Translations under genes and position numbers: made by a program
Part shown: in pieces, positions 1 to 15,233 of the stretch
How positions within the stretch are numbered: the stretch's first letter is position 1
Layout of the letters: the number at the start of each line of letters is the position of its first letter
The notes under the pieces: model-generated
What the model saw: the letters and a program-made list of their open reading frames with translations, nothing else
Databases searched by the model: none
Told to the model about the DNA's origin: nothing
Source of the DNA: Ophiura sarsii
Lineage: Eukaryota > Echinodermata > Ophiuroidea > Amphilepidida > Ophiuridae
NCBI GenBank assembly: GCA_035610835.1
Contig: CM069442.1
Span: 1 to 64,000, forward strand
Length of the DNA: 64,000 nt
Direction: 5' to 3'

Positions 1-648
1 GTATTGTTGAATAAGATCTTGTAGATACATAGGAGCAAGAGCTCGAGTACATTTAAATGTTACTCAGAAGAATTCTTGTAGATAATGCGAGATCTGATCG
101 GTAACCAATGTAAGTCACGAAGGACGGGGAAATGTGACAGCGAATCTAAGACAGAGTAACAAGTCGAGCAGCTGAGTTTTGAATCCGCTGAAGTTTTGAG
201 ATTTGCGTATCAGGGAGGGCATAAGGTAAACTATTGCAGTTATCGAGTCTAGCGCAAATTTATCATGACCAATAATAGGCCTTAGACAGATTTCCTTCGT
301 CATATAATCAGTGTTTTCAGACTCCGTGGTCTGTCTATTCGTTTATAACCTTACCCGGGTAAAAAACAGCACGTTTAGGGATTCTGACCCTCTTTTATGC
401 TCCTGGAACAGATTTCCCCTGAGAATTTTTACACCACGGAATGAATATACGCGATTGATAAAGAAATCCTGGCGTTGGCGGACGAGGAGACTGGAAATAC
501 AGGGCTTAATCCATATTGGATAGCCTGCTATCTTAAAGGGGCACGGAGAGATTGGCGATAAAAATGAAATTTGAAGAATCAATAGATAAGGTATAATAGA
601 ACCCTGACACTAAGTATTTCATAGGAAAAAGGTTGAAGTGATGGCGCT
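1..648. other. No gene recognised; upstream SUR-like intron
   Basis: This stretch lies immediately 5' of the first recognisable ABCC exon, so it is probably intron. No Walker A-type exon (GxxGxGKS) was found here. Short open frames of 60-80 codons around 311-582 on both strands match nothing I recognise. The stretch at 450-545 reads as a short peptide-like run between stops and could be a decayed mobile-element fragment. Confidence 0.4.
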
Positions 649-848
649 AGATTATCAATATTGTACTGATTACAGTAGATAATCAATATTGTACTGATTA
701 CGGTAGATAATCAATAGATTATCAATATTGTACTGATTACGTTAGATAGTCAATATTGTACTGATTACGGTACATAATCAATCATTTAATGATTACGGTA
801 CATAATCAATATTGTACTTATTACGGTAGATTGTACTGATTACGATAG
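649..848. repeat. AT-rich minisatellite, about 28-bp unit
   Basis: The phrase aatattgtactgattacg recurs about six times, separated by variants of gtagataatc, with a unit of roughly 28 bp and some truncated units. It sits about 200 bp upstream of the first SUR-like exon, within the presumed intron. Confidence 0.85.
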
Positions 849-1051
849 ATGGCTTGAATTAATACACTGTAAGTAAGTACCACCTGAATATGAGCATGAT
901 CGAGGTCAGCGTAACATTGGTACTACATGTAGTTAAGAATCAAGGGTAACATAATAAACCAGATTTAACTATAATAGTTTACCGTTATTAAAACCGCGAG
1001 TCATTTGACCACAAGTCCTCTATATAACAAGATGATGTTTTTCTTCTACAG

Positions 1052-4349
<3,298 letters not shown>

Positions 4350-5381
4350 AGCTCGGCGGAAGATAAAACAACACAATCATTTGATTTGGGTAAATTTACT
4401 ATCGATGAACTAAACAGCTATTAACGATCAGAACAACTACGTTCGTATAGAGACATTCCGTGTTTTGGATTAGCTGCCAACACAAAAGAGTTTGCTATAC
4501 GGTTCGGACCCAAAACCCTCCTCAATAAATACGACCTGGTGAATAACCTCAACATTATTATAACCTTTACTTGAAATGTTAAGATTACTTGAAAATTCGA
4601 GCCAAAGTGGACAAAACATTAAGAGTCCCACTGTGGGCCGAAAATCGATGTTATGTGGGTTAGCCAAGATTTACCGTGGAGTTTAGTGTTACCTCCAAGA
4701 TGGCCGCTTATCCCCAAAACGGAAGGTCTTCATCCACATTGGCAGTAGTAGTAGTAGTTTATATTTCATATCTACGTTGATTATTGTGCACCCCCTTTTC
4801 CGAAATGATTCGCTCAAACTATTTTGTTAAAGTCAGGATGCTGTTTTGTTAAAGTCATTCAAAGTCAGGATGCTTTTGAGTTGTTTTAAAAGATGGCGTC
4901 GGAAATCGCCGTCAAAAATGATCATATTTCCATACACGCTTCTTTTAATCAAAGGTACGATATATGTCGATATTCAGGCCGAATAAAAAAAAACTGCACT
5001 CAACTTAGGGATTTTATCTCTAAAAATCTGTACAGCAAATTCTCCATGTTTTTGTTCGGTTTCAAAAATGCAGTAAATTACCAAAATAGTAATGTGATTC
5101 TTTTTGCTAATTACAGTAAACATGGTAAATAAATGCAGCTATTAATTCAAGCATTGGTAAATAAATGCAGCTATTGATTCAAGCATTGGTTACCTTCATA
5201 TTCTGGTAAGAAATATTTTAAATATTTATTTTACTTTGGGTACAAGTTTTCTTTTACTCACATTGTATATAGGAGATGTGAGCAAATCAGGGCTTGAAAT
5301 AAGCAGGAGGCTTGTCACATATTCATGAAAAGGAAAGCATGTTGGCATTGCTAAAGAAAATGACTGTTATAATATGCACAT
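4350..5381. other. 3' flank of the SUR-like gene, AT-rich
   Basis: A possible polyadenylation signal AATAAA is at 4524-4529, about 175 bp after the stop. A 32-bp segment (gtaaataaatgcagctatt...) is tandemly duplicated at 5124-5187, and a smaller duplication (ttttgttaaagtcaggatgc) is near 4826-4872. The 79-codon frame at 4893-5132 (MASEIAVKND...) has no recognisable relatives and is not supported as a gene. Confidence 0.5.
4524..4529 (+). promoter_or_regulatory. Possible polyadenylation signal AATAAA
   Basis: A canonical hexamer on the coding strand, about 175 bp downstream of the SUR-like stop codon. There is no transcript evidence. Confidence 0.35.
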
Positions 5382-8300
5382 GTGAGATTCTCCCCCCCCC
5401 CCCCCCCCCCCCCTCATGCTAATGAAGCTAATATTAATGTAGGCCATACGAAGCCCAACAGGCGTAGACGCAGAAAGCGAGGTAACCATAGGCGCATATG
5501 TAGAAACACTTTTAAGATCGGCTTTAATAATGTAAACAGAATTAAATATAAGGTAAAGGAGATTGGTTCCTTGTTGAAAAATGAAAACATTGATGTATTT
5601 GGCGTGGCCGAGACCTTCCTTAAAAACCAAGAAGTTGTCGCAATTGATGACTATACATGGATTGGTAAAAACAGGATACATAAGGGGGGAGGGGGGATTG
5701 GATTCTTTGTATCTAATAATATTGATGTAATTGATGATAATGCCTTAAATAGTAACACTGACGATATAGAAAGGCAATGGATTAAAGTAAGTGTTGATAA
5801 TGATGGGCCCGTTTACATTGCAGTAGCATATTTCCCTGTGGAGGGAACTGACATAGACCTCACTAATCAGATATGTAACCAACTTCTTGCAGATTGTATT
5901 AGAATTGAGAATGACAATGATACAGGTTTAGACCCAAGAATCATTATTATGTCTGATTGTAATGGTAGAATTGGTGATGAAATTCCTTTCTGTGACCCTG
6001 AGATTAACTTAAATGGTAAACGTTTGATAGATTTCAGGGATGATTCTGGTCTATCTATTCTTAATTGTAGCAAATTGTGTAAGGGTAAATTTACATGGTT
6101 CCGTAGAGATCTTAAGGGTGCAATTGACTATATGCTATGTTCCGCAAATGTATTAGAATGTACAAGGGAATTTATTGTCGATGATGAAAGGCAATTTCAT
6201 CTCGGCAGTGATCACAATGTTCTTATGCTGAATTGTAAAATTAAGCCTGGTATGTCTACTAAACGTAAATCTACCCGCGATATTCCTTCAAAACGTATAA
6301 TTTGGGATATCAATCATGATCATGATTGGTCAGGTTATAAACATGAAATTTCTTCCCATTTTGTTGACTGGGATACTGATAATTTTAATAATGTTGACTC
6401 ACTATGGGATAGCTGGAAATTAAAAGTTTTGAATGCTGCTACAAATTCAATAGGTACAAAAGAGATTAACTCTAAGGCGCGTCACTGGTGGGATAAAGAT
6501 ATTGATGATAGTATTAAAAAACGCAAAGCTGCTTGTAAGTTACATAGACAATGGTGTAAAGGTGATAAGAGGGACGCTATTGAAGGGGATAAGCTGTGGA
6601 GTGATTACCAAGTTAAACGCCATAGAGCTAAATCCCTAATCAAGGATAAGATTATGCAAATGCGTATTGATAGGTCTATTCAAATTGCTCAAGAGGGTGG
6701 TCCTCAATGTCGTAAGTTCTGGCAATCACTCAGGGGTAAGCAACCTAAACAGGATGTTCATTGTCTCAAGTAGCCAGGTAGTAATAATATAATATTTGAT
6801 AGACATAAAATGAAACAATCAGTTTTGCAATATTGGAGAACGCTTGGTAAGATGAATGTAAACATGAATACCGAGGAAGATTATGAATCAATAGATGTTA
6901 AGAGATTTGTAAATAATATTAGAACTTGTAATTACAATGTTATTGATGGTAATTGTATAAATGATATTGACCTAAGCTTAGATATAATTAGAGATGCTAT
7001 TATGAAATGTAAAAATAACAAATCGTCAGGATTGGATGACATTACTAATGAATTATTGAAAAATGGCGGCACGTGCCTCAACCGCTCGATATTATCATTA
7101 TTTCGTAAAATTATTGAATTGCAATCTACACCATCTGAGTGGAATAAGGGTGTTATTATTCTATATTTAAGAAAGGAGATCGCAACGATCTTAATAATTA
7201 CAGGGGTATTACTCTTACATGTTGTATATCAAAAGTTTTTAATAGGATTATTGCCAATACAATTTCAGGTTTTCTTGAAGATAATGATGCTCTATCGGAA
7301 GTCCAAGGGGGATTTAGAAAAAATTATCGGTGTGAAGATCACATTTTCACTTTGAAAAATATTGTAGCGAGTAGGCGTGATGATGGGAAACACACATATA
7401 TGGCTTTCTTAGATTTTCGAAAGGCATTTGACACAGTATGGAGGGATGGGCTTTTGAAAGCGGCATGGAATATTGGTATAAGAGGCACTCTATGGAAATT
7501 GATTGATTATATGTATACTAATGTACAGGCGAAAGTTAAATTCGGTAATATTGAAACTGAATTCTTTAACATTGAGGAAGGCGTAAAGCAGGGATGTGTT
7601 TTATCTCCGATTCTCTTCTGCATATATATAAACGAATTCCAAAAATTACTTAAGTCACATAAATTAGGTGTAAAATTCTGTAATGTCCAAATGAGTAGTC
7701 TCTTTTGGGCCGATGATATTGTACTTTTAGCTAACGATGATTATGAGCTTCAGAAAATGCTTGATCTAGCCGCTACCTTTGCACACAGATGGAAACTAAG
7801 TTTTAATCATGACAAGTCAAACGTATTAATAGTAGGTAAGCGTATGAACGCTTTTAAATTATGGAAATTAGGGGATAATTATATATCTGAAGTAAATAGT
7901 TATAAATATCTTGGTGTCACATTTTCTAGGAATCTTTCCGATCACAACCATATTAATGATATTATTAAGAAGGGCAACCGCTTAATTGGTTATGTGAAAT
8001 CTATTATTGATGGACAAGATGACTTTAAAAGGGTCTATTATGGAGATTTGTTATGGAAAACCCTAGTATTACCGGCTATTAATTATGCCTCCGCTATCTG
8101 GGTTCCTGGTGGTGCTAACGATACCAAACGCATTGAATCCTTGCAATATCAAATGGCCAGGGCTATTCTAAAAGCTCCAAGAAATACCCCTTTGGAATGT
8201 TTACTGGGCGACCTAGGGTGGCAACCGATTGAGGTAATTAATAATAACCATCGTATTAAGTATCTCAACAGACTTCGGCACTTACAACGTTTTCGTTGGC

Positions 8301-9004
8301 CTAACATTGTCTTTAATGAAATGTATTCTATATACAATGATAAGTGTAAGTCTACTAGTAATTGTTTAAGATGGAAATGGTTTAAACATATTGAAAATTC
8401 ACTGGTTGACTGTGGTATGGATCATATATTTAAGGATAATTTGTATGATAGTCGCTCATGGATTAAGAATTTCAGTAATATCAGTGTAAATAACTCTAAT
8501 GATAAGTGGTTAGTTTCTGCTATGGCAAAGTCATCTTTGAGGGATTATGTACTGTACAAGAGTAAACCTAGTTTAGAAACGTATTTATTATGCAAATTAG
8601 ATTTCTATGGGGCTGCGATTAAGTTCAAAGCACGCTCTAATACCCTGACACTTAACAGTCGTGTGCATTCATGGAAAGCAGATATAAATATCATATGTCC
8701 TCTTTGTAATAAAGAGACAGAGGATCTTAAACACTTCTTATTTTTATGTTCTGCTCTTAATGACATTAGAGTCGATGAGTATCGAAAATTAGAGATTAAA
8801 CTCTTATCTCATGATCTTGAACCTTTCTGGAGCATATTTATTGCTAGCAATCTAACTATTAAAATGTGTTTTATGCTAGGTTTCTCTGATGAAACTCTCT
8901 CTGTAAGCGATGACTTTCCCTTACTACCAATATTTGATGTGTTTTGTAAGTCATATTTGAAACGTGCATGGGCTGCACGTACTGCTATAATTAGCTCACT
9001 ATGA
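5382..9004 (+). pseudogene. LINE ORF2 (endonuclease-reverse transcriptase), one stop and one frameshift
   Basis: Three consecutive frames form one protein. Frame 5382-6773 starts with an Arg-rich stretch (about residues 25-40), then an APE endonuclease with the catalytic-type motifs VAETFL (near residue 77), MSDCNG, GAIDYML and GSDHN. An in-frame TAG at 6771-6773 separates it from the continuing same-frame part 6810-7355 (RT fingers, KSSGLDDITNELLK). Around 7158-7162 one base seems missing in what should be a Pro codon, and the frame continues through 7163-9004: YRGITL, FLDFRKAFDTVW, GVKQGCVLSPILF, FWADDIVLLA, then CPLCNKETEDLKHF with downstream Cys. With only two lesions in 1.2 kb of codons it is a young, probably inactive copy. 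The apparent poly-Pro start reflects the C-run and is not a trustworthy N-terminus. Confidence 0.9.
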
Positions 9005-9152
9005 TTCTTGTTGCCATTTATAATTTTGTAAATTGTTTGTATATAATTTTCACTCTGTTTTTCATATTGTGTGTATGGACGCATTCGCCAAGTTGGCGGA
9101 TGCCACTGTTCTGAAAGTGTATGTCCGAATAAATAAATAAATAAATAAATAG
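5382..9152 (+). mobile_element. LINE (non-LTR retrotransposon), near full-length ORF2
   Basis: The element carries an apurinic-type endonuclease, a reverse transcriptase and a C-terminal zinc-knuckle-like motif, followed by a 147-bp 3' UTR ending in (AAAT)n at 9128-9152. The 5' end is uncertain: the recognisable reading frame emerges from a C-run at 5391-5413, and no ORF1 is visible upstream, so the copy may be 5'-truncated. The RT motif FWADD and the tail Cys-Pro-Leu-Cys...His...Cys place it with APE-encoding LINEs of the broad Jockey/I/CR1 group. I cannot name the clade. Confidence 0.92.
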
Positions 9153-9481
9153 GGCACATGGCACCCGAATTCAGCCAAAACCAACTATAATCGTTTTATT
9201 TCTACAAGTGAATGGCTGTTCAAATGCTAGTCACCACAACTTTAGAATCTATAATGGTAATAACAGTTCATATATTACGCAGTTCGAAATATTATCAAAG
9301 CCCTTCACAAAAACAAGATATTTAAATGTAAACGTCATTTTATGGCCCCAATATGCCGCGAAGTGTAAACGTCTTGGAAATATCCGTGGTGATGAATGGT
9401 ATATGTACCTAATTAAAATCTTTTCAAACAATTTTTTAATTCAAAGAGTGTCTATTTTTTTTCTTTCTTTAAAAACATCTA
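9153..9481. other. Unassigned; weak coding-like ORF
   Basis: An open frame at 9208-9498 follows a tttctacaag stretch and reads VNGCSNASHHNFRIYNGNNS and on. The FRIYNG phrase recalls CUB domains, but there is no clear donor, no Cys pattern and no neighbouring exon. I treat it as unsupported. Confidence 0.25.
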
Positions 9482-10400
9482 CGAGGGTCATTCAATAAAT
9501 TCTACCTCCTCACTCATAACGTCGCTAATATGAACGTCAGCCTCATGACATTTGTCATGATTATAGCTCTGAGTCATAGCTACACATTTACAGTAAATCA
9601 TAAATTATATCTGTTTCACTTTTGTTATGATGTGGTCAAAGCCAGAGAAAGATTTTGGACAACGGTAAGGGAAAATTACCTTTTTAAATAAATACATGTT
9701 TTCCGTTTTTTTACGTATTGTATGGTTAGATATATGAGCACGATCTAAGTACTAAAAATGGACCACAATGAATTATATCTGAGTATCATCATGTATAAAT
9801 GAGATTGTAAGGAATATTAACTCACGTAGGCTTGCAAATAGTGCAATATCATCTCGAATGTATTGCTATACCTTTAGCATACTGGAATACTGTTAATCAG
9901 TCAAATGTTCGCGGCTGCCACAGTGATGCCTCTTACATGTCTTATGTTAAATTGTTAACACAATAGTAATTTTACGAGTTTTCCATCATGTGCAACCTTC
10001 AGAATAGTCAATCAGGTAGTCAATGTTATAAAAATTATATCTTCGAGAGAATTGTAATTTCTCTATTTAGTCCTCCTGTATAGCGAAGATCTTTTAGATC
10101 TCATGAAAATTAAGTGTGACGTTTGCAGGGTTCTCTAGTGGAGGGGTAAACATATTGGTTGTCCTGATCAGATTCTAGCTAATCATAAAGCAGTTTAGGC
10201 GATATGTCATCCATTTCCGTCACACTAAATGGAAGTTTAGTTTTAACTGCATTTCTAGAAAAATACAAACATTACCCAGATCAATTTGTTAATGAATTTA
10301 TAGCTGAGGTTCCAAGCTACGATAGCGTAATATATCATGAGACTGGCTTATATAATTACAAAGTGATATGGTAGGAGGTAGAACTTATTGAATACCCTCG
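9482..10400. mobile_element. Nonautonomous mariner-like element, 919 bp, TA target duplication
   Basis: The left end cgagggtcattcaataaatt and the right end aacttattgaataccctcg form imperfect terminal inverted repeats of about 28 bp, extending to ctacctcc/ggaggtag. The TA dinucleotides at 9480-9481 and 10401-10402 flank the element. This combination is typical of Tc1/mariner transposons. No transposase frame is visible inside, so it is a deletion derivative or MITE-like copy. Confidence 0.85.
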
Positions 10401-10402
10401 TA

Positions 10403-10739
10403 TAGTATTCTTTGCTATCATTGTTTGATACGCAGATATTATTGATCAACGTTGCACGAATTATGTTGACATGAAGTGAAAAAAGTAGCAATTCAAGTGT
10501 AAACAAAGTGTCGTCATGTCATATAATTTGTTCACGTCTTACTTCCGGTCGTTACATTTGACCATGATCTGACTGTTTAGGGCGTGACATTGCAATTTTA
10601 TTGATAGGTTCACCTTGATATCGGAATTGTAATCAATTCGTTTATTTGTTTTCAATACCTGTCCGTTGCTTTTGTGATTGTCGTCATTGATTTATTAATT
10701 AAGAATAATCAAATGTGGTTTTTTTTATTTGTATATAAA
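10403..10739. other. AT-rich spacer, nothing recognised
   Basis: No open frame, tandem repeat or inverted repeat stands out between the mariner-like element and the 3' side of the minus-strand LINE. Confidence 0.4.
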
Positions 10740-11006
10740 GAGCAAATGTGAACAATAGCCCAACAGACATTAACAGGGTTAATGAACTGAGTGATTACAA
10801 TTCAAACGGGTAACTCTCAACAGAGAGCTCTGATGGGCCAATCAATTGGTTCACTGCAACTCAGAAAATAATCAAAAATACAAGTAAACACAATTGGGCA
10901 AGTAAAAAGCCAATGAAAGTGGCGTGGGACAGGAATAGGATAAACACCCAAACAGCAAACAGAGAATAACATCAAAAAATAAGAGAAGAAAAATAATATC
11001 TGGAGG

Positions 11007-13990
11007 TCATTGATACATTGTACATCGAGAGAGCTTAGCCAACATACTCTGAAGAGTTGGAGAGAAAATGTATGTTAACACGACATTTAAAACATTGTAG
11101 TCCTTCCTCTTGGATGTTGCCAACAACATGTTCCACAGTGGAACAGCTGTATAGATGAAACTTCTGTCTAAGCAACAAGTTCTGGCAGGCGGCAGTGAAA
11201 GTACAAGACCGTGGCTGCTGCTACCTGTCGCCTGTGAAGTAGGCTTGTGATGCTGAGATGCGGTAGACCAGTAGCGTCATGAGCTCCAGTGATCTTGAGT
11301 GCCTTCCTTTGGATGTTGTCAAGCTGGCTTAGGATAGTAGGTGAAGCGCTAGACCAGCCTAGTGAAGCATACTCCATTACGCTACGGACTTGTGATTTGT
11401 ACACAGTAGATCTGCCCAATGGCGTCAATTTATTTGCAACCTTGCGAAGAGCGCCGAGCAAATCTGGCCAGCCCTGGTTGAGACAGCCGAGATGTGTTTG
11501 GACCAAGTCAGCTTGCTATCAATGGTAACACCCAGGATTTCCAGTTTGTCTGCAGATGGTAGCTTGCAGTCACCAAAGTAGAGTTCAAGTTGGGATGGGG
11601 TTCTCTTTCTAGAGATTACCATGGTCTTGCACTTGGTAGGCTCGAAGGTCACTTTCCATTTATCAGCCCACGCTTTCATATTGCTTAGATCACTGTTAAG
11701 GCTAGCAGCTACTGCATTGGAGCTGGTTGAAGACTTAATGGGTGCAAAAAGTGTTGAATCGTCAGCGTACAGATAGAGCTCGTTGTCCCAGACATCCACA
11801 AGGTCATCAATGAAGAGAGAAAATAGTAGTGGACCAAGGATAGATCCTTGTGGGACAGAAGCATTTATGGGTGCAGTGTTGGATGCTTGTCCCGACATGA
11901 CGACATTGATAGATCTGTCGGATAAGTAGTTGTGTATCCATGAAAGCAGTCTTCTGGTAACACCCTTTGACATCAGTTTTGAGCAGAGTCCATTGTGGCA
12001 TACTTTGTCGAAAGCTCCTTTTATGTCAAGGGCAATGACACAAACCTCGTCACTTTGGTCTAGGGAGTTGTTCCATTTCTGTGACAAAATGTTGAGGAGA
12101 TCAGCTGTACTGTGGCCTTCTCTAAATCCAAACTGTCTGCTGGAAATCAGATCATTGCTGAGAAGAAAGCGTTGAAGTTGTTTCTGCACAACAGCTTCCA
12201 TGATCTTGCTGATATTGCTTAGCAGTGAGATAGGACGGTACTTTGTTGGGTCAGCCTTGGAATCTCTCTTGTGGATTGGAGTGACAGATGCTGTTTTTCA
12301 TTGGTTAGGAAATACACCATGAGAGTGAAGCAGAGATCAAAAAGCCTGCAGAGTGGACTGGCAAGTTCAGCACAGCATTCTTTGAGTACCTTGGTTGGAA
12401 TCAGGTCTGGTCCAGTAGCTTTATCTGGATTGAGATGTTGTAATAGTTTTCGAACATCCTTGGGCTTAAAAACTATTTTGTCAAAGGATTTGGTTGTTGA
12501 ATGGTAGACATTTGGGGCCTTGTCTTCAGCACCTTGGAGTCTACATTTGTCTGCAAATATCTGACAAAAAGCTTCTGCCTTGTCCCTTGCTGTAATATGG
12601 GTGACATTTTGATGTTCAATCACTGGGATCTCGGAACGAGCTGTTCTTCCGGACAGGGTGTTAATGATTCTCCACCATTTCTTGCTGCTCAGCGATTTAT
12701 CTGCTAGGTCTTGTCTCAGTTTAGTGTTGTAGCTACTCCTGGCTTGCTTCTCCGCTTGGTTGTAGGAATGTCTAGCTTCAGCGAACTTTGCCTTGCTGGC
12801 TTCAGTTTTGTCTTTTTTGGCTTTCTTAAACAGGCGGCGCTTCTTCCTAGATTCTCTACGGCATTTGTCGTTGAACCAAATCTTGTCTCCAGTCCTGTTG
12901 GTAACTGTTTTACTAGGTATAAACAAATCCATAGCATGAGCATCGCAGATGATATCAGTGACGTTGGAGCAAGCAGTTTCAGGATCTTTCTTCTGGAATA
13001 CACTTGACCAGTTTGTGGAAGCAAGGTGACCTCTCATTCCCAAGTAATCAGCCTTGTCATATCTCCAGACTTTCCTCCTGTGTGGTTTGTCCCTGTATAC
13101 TGGTACATCTAAGAACACTAACACAGGGTTGTGGTCTGAAGTACCTAGTCTAGCAGAATTGGTTGAAGTTGCTGCCAGGTCAGTCATGACAAGGTCCAAG
13201 ATTTGATCCAATCGAGTGGGTTCTTTGACGATCTGTTGTAATCCCATAGAGTTAGCTAATTGTAGTGTGCGGCGTCCAGCTGCGTCAGTAGTACGACTTC
13301 TTAGCCAGTCTGCACTGCAAAAAGTGCAGAACACATGACGAGTTCAGAACATGTTTACGGTGTGTTCTCCAGGTGTTCCCGAACGTGTTCAAAATGTAAC
13401 AGATTTAGAACATGTTCTGAACGTGTTCTGGATATGTTCTGAACGTGTTCAGAACACATCAGAACATGTTCAGAACATGTTCTCAATCTGTTACATTTGA
13501 ACACGTTCTGCAGTTTTTGCAGTGACATGTATGGTGGACGTTGAAGTCACCGACAAGCATGACTGAATTCGCTCCAAGTGTGCTCATTTTTTGAAGAGTG
13601 TTGAGGTCCAGGTAGTCGATGACATCACTGTTATTACTAGGAGATCTATAAACAGCAGCAATCAGTAACTTTTGAGATTTAAGAGCTACTGTGAACCAGA
13701 TGAGTTCATAGTCTTTTGGATCTTGCCCTGGGTCGTGATGTATGGCAATCCCCTCTAAACAGTAGACAGCAATGCCGCCACCAGTGGTTGCCTCTCTATC
13801 CCTGCGACAGCATGGAGTATCCAGGAATAGCAATGCACTCAGCGCCGTCAGGCACAGTATCATCAAGGAAGGTCTCAACAACAATGACAATGGATGGCTT
13901 TTTTATCGAGCAGAGATTGGCAAGCTCTTAGATGTTTGACCGAAGTCCCCGAATGTTGACCTCCAGTATTCGCAATTCCGTTTCTCGTAG
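11007..13990 (-). pseudogene. CR1/Jockey-like LINE ORF2, multiple lesions
   Basis: Domains in order on the minus strand: endonuclease (VETFLDD, GGGIAVYC, VMLVGDFNVHH, then GTSDHNPV), RT (LNPDKATGPD, FREGHSTADLL, VIALDIKGAFDKV, VPQGSILGPLLF, LYADDSTLF), thumb and tail ending at TGA 11009-11007. Lesions seen: TAA at 13930-13928; a frame change near 13810; a 212-bp MITE at 13313-13524 between GDFNVHH and the rest of the endonuclease; a frame change plus TGA (12300-12298, where Trp is expected in the QWK motif) near 12300-12320; and another frame change near 11447. The copy cannot be active. It is older or less constrained than the LINE at 5382-9152. Confidence 0.88.
13313..13524. mobile_element. 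Palindromic MITE inserted in the LINE endonuclease
   Basis: The termini cactgcaaaaagtgcagaac and gttctgcagtttttgcagtg are inverted repeats. The interior is a dense set of gttctgaac/gttcagaac and agaacatgttct palindromes, so most of the 212 bp can fold back. It splits the LINE endonuclease frame between GDFNVHH and DWLRSRT. I could not define a clear target-site duplication. Confidence 0.85.
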
Positions 13991-14110
13991 TCGTTGGGCA
14001 TGCTTGTGTCGTTTCCGTTCTGATCTGTCCGTTTTCTTTCGAGGCTTGGCAATACGATTTCTAGCAATAAGAGTATAGATGCAGGGGTCGCTAGCCCCTA
14101 CACCCAGTGC

Positions 14111-14509
14111 GCATCTGAGTAAGTGCAGTGAGGGTTACGTGCTAAACAATGGCCTAAACTGAAAACATCAACAATTGACTTAAACAGTTTGTGCTCAGGA
14201 TGAAAAATTAGCAGCTCAACCATGGGCGGGTGACCAGCACATAGATGTAACACAATACTACTGGTTAATTCCGGTGGGGGGATACGTCTTTAGTGTGTGT
14301 CTGGGAAATCTTTGATCAGCATGGTCGTTGACTGACTGCCGGGTAATTCTCAAAGAACACGTGACTTAGCAATGTTTGGTCTCTTCACCATCATTTCTTC
14401 TGCGACAAGGTTTGATTATGCAAAACGTTCCTGGCCTGGTGCTTTTAGGTTATCTAATTTAAAATCAAAATCAGTATCAAAGGTCTGAGACCGGTATGCA
14501 CATAACAAT
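14111..14509. other. Unassigned; possibly LINE 5' region
   Basis: No convincing open frame. The part next to 14110 may be the 5' UTR of the minus-strand LINE. Confidence 0.3.
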
Positions 14510-14767
14510 TTAGACCGGATCTAACTTTAGACCAGGTCAAAATAATGAACAGTCCTTCTGGAAAGACCATTTTATGATTTTGTATTCTTTGTATGTCCCT
14601 TAAAAGTAAATTATTGGAGTCGCCTAATTAAACTAATGTAACAGTAAAATGTATTGTCTCTTTAAGAAAGTTCATTAATGATGTAGAACGAGCTCATCAA
14701 ATCATAAAAGGATCCTTTCTGGGAGGACTATTCTCTATTAGACCAGGTCTAATGTTAGACCAAGTTG
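14510..14767. repeat. Foldback element with about 70-bp arms
   Basis: The left arm 14510-14583 (tttagaccggatctaac... ending ttttatgattttg) is roughly reverse-complementary to the right arm 14697-14767 (caaatcataaaagg... ending gttagaccaag). Both arms contain agaccaggtc. The spacer is about 110 bp with no coding content. It resembles a miniature transposon; the termini are not sharply defined. Confidence 0.7.
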
Positions 14768-15145
14768 AAGTTGTTTTATTCATACGGACCGATAAACGAT
14801 CAAATTTCCTCTCCACAATTAAATAAGACACCTCATTCATAAACATTGAGTGGTTCCTTTGTAAGATATGTTTTTAGTATACCACACTTCACGAATTAAT
14901 TTTGTATGGCATGCCATTGAATGTATTGAACACTGTGCTATCGAAACCGGCCAGGCATGTATGAATGAATGGTGAGCTGTGATCCATTTCACACACATTT
15001 TCACTGTTGAGCACACACTTAGGCATTGATATCCCATAGAAAATAATTGCACTTACGTCTTGAAGATGAAGGGCTGGTTACTGGTTCATTGATACCGAGT
15101 ATTGCTTTTGAAGTAGCTATACATTATAACACCTGTGGTGAGGAA
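14768..15145. other. No gene recognised
   Basis: An AT-rich spacer between the foldback element and the GPCR pseudogene fragment. The minus-strand frame at 14837-15052 has no recognisable features. Confidence 0.35.
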
Positions 15146-15231
15146 CTTTGGATTTGAAGCCGCCTTAGAATGGCTGTATAACTAGCTTCGATATGTTTAT
15201 CACTACTGTGGTTATCCCGTGCATTTTTCAA
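15146..15231 (+). pseudogene. Truncated copy of the GPCR 5' coding region
   Basis: The segment gaagccgccttagaatggct, then a near match through agcttcgatatgtttatc and gttatcccgtgcattttt, parallels the intact receptor at about 17315-17408 (codons around residues 17-47). Differences include a short deletion before gaagcc, one inserted base after tgtata and several substitutions; the insertion shifts the frame. Similarity stops exactly where the TTAA-flanked palindrome begins (15234). Beyond the palindrome, cttcgtga at about 15961 may resume it weakly. It is a relic of a paralogous receptor or a partial duplication. Confidence 0.75.
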
Positions 15232-15233
15232 AG

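Larger units (their letters stand above)
10740..14110 (-). mobile_element. CR1/Jockey-like LINE, minus strand, decayed
   Basis: Endonuclease and reverse transcriptase sequence reads from about 13990 down to 11007 on the minus strand. A basic stretch rich in Arg, Lys and His precedes the endonuclease (about 13990-14100). The RT box is YADDS, as in CR1 and Jockey families. The C-terminal region (YKSQVRSVMEYASLGWSSAS, then RRQVAAATVLY) is also CR1/Jockey-like. Both outer ends are estimates: the 3' UTR is placed to about 10740 by loss of coding similarity, and the 5' end at about 14110 by the reading frame. Confidence 0.85.

Noticed and set aside
4893..5132. 79-codon frame starting MASEIAVKND in good ATG context
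   Set aside because: No recognisable domain, no splice partner and AT-rich composition. The context (aagATGGCG) alone is insufficient.
9208..9498. CUB-domain-like exon
   Set aside because: Only a short FRIYNG-like phrase supports it. The Cys pattern, donor site and neighbouring exons are absent.
11930..13007. Plus-strand frames across the CR1-like LINE
   Set aside because: They are antisense shadows of the minus-strand reverse transcriptase and endonuclease.
13380..13500. AGAACATGTTCT motifs as glucocorticoid-type response elements
   Set aside because: Known steroid-receptor elements need a 3-nt spacer between AGAACA and TGTTCT. Here the halves are directly joined, and the motif is a product of the MITE palindrome.
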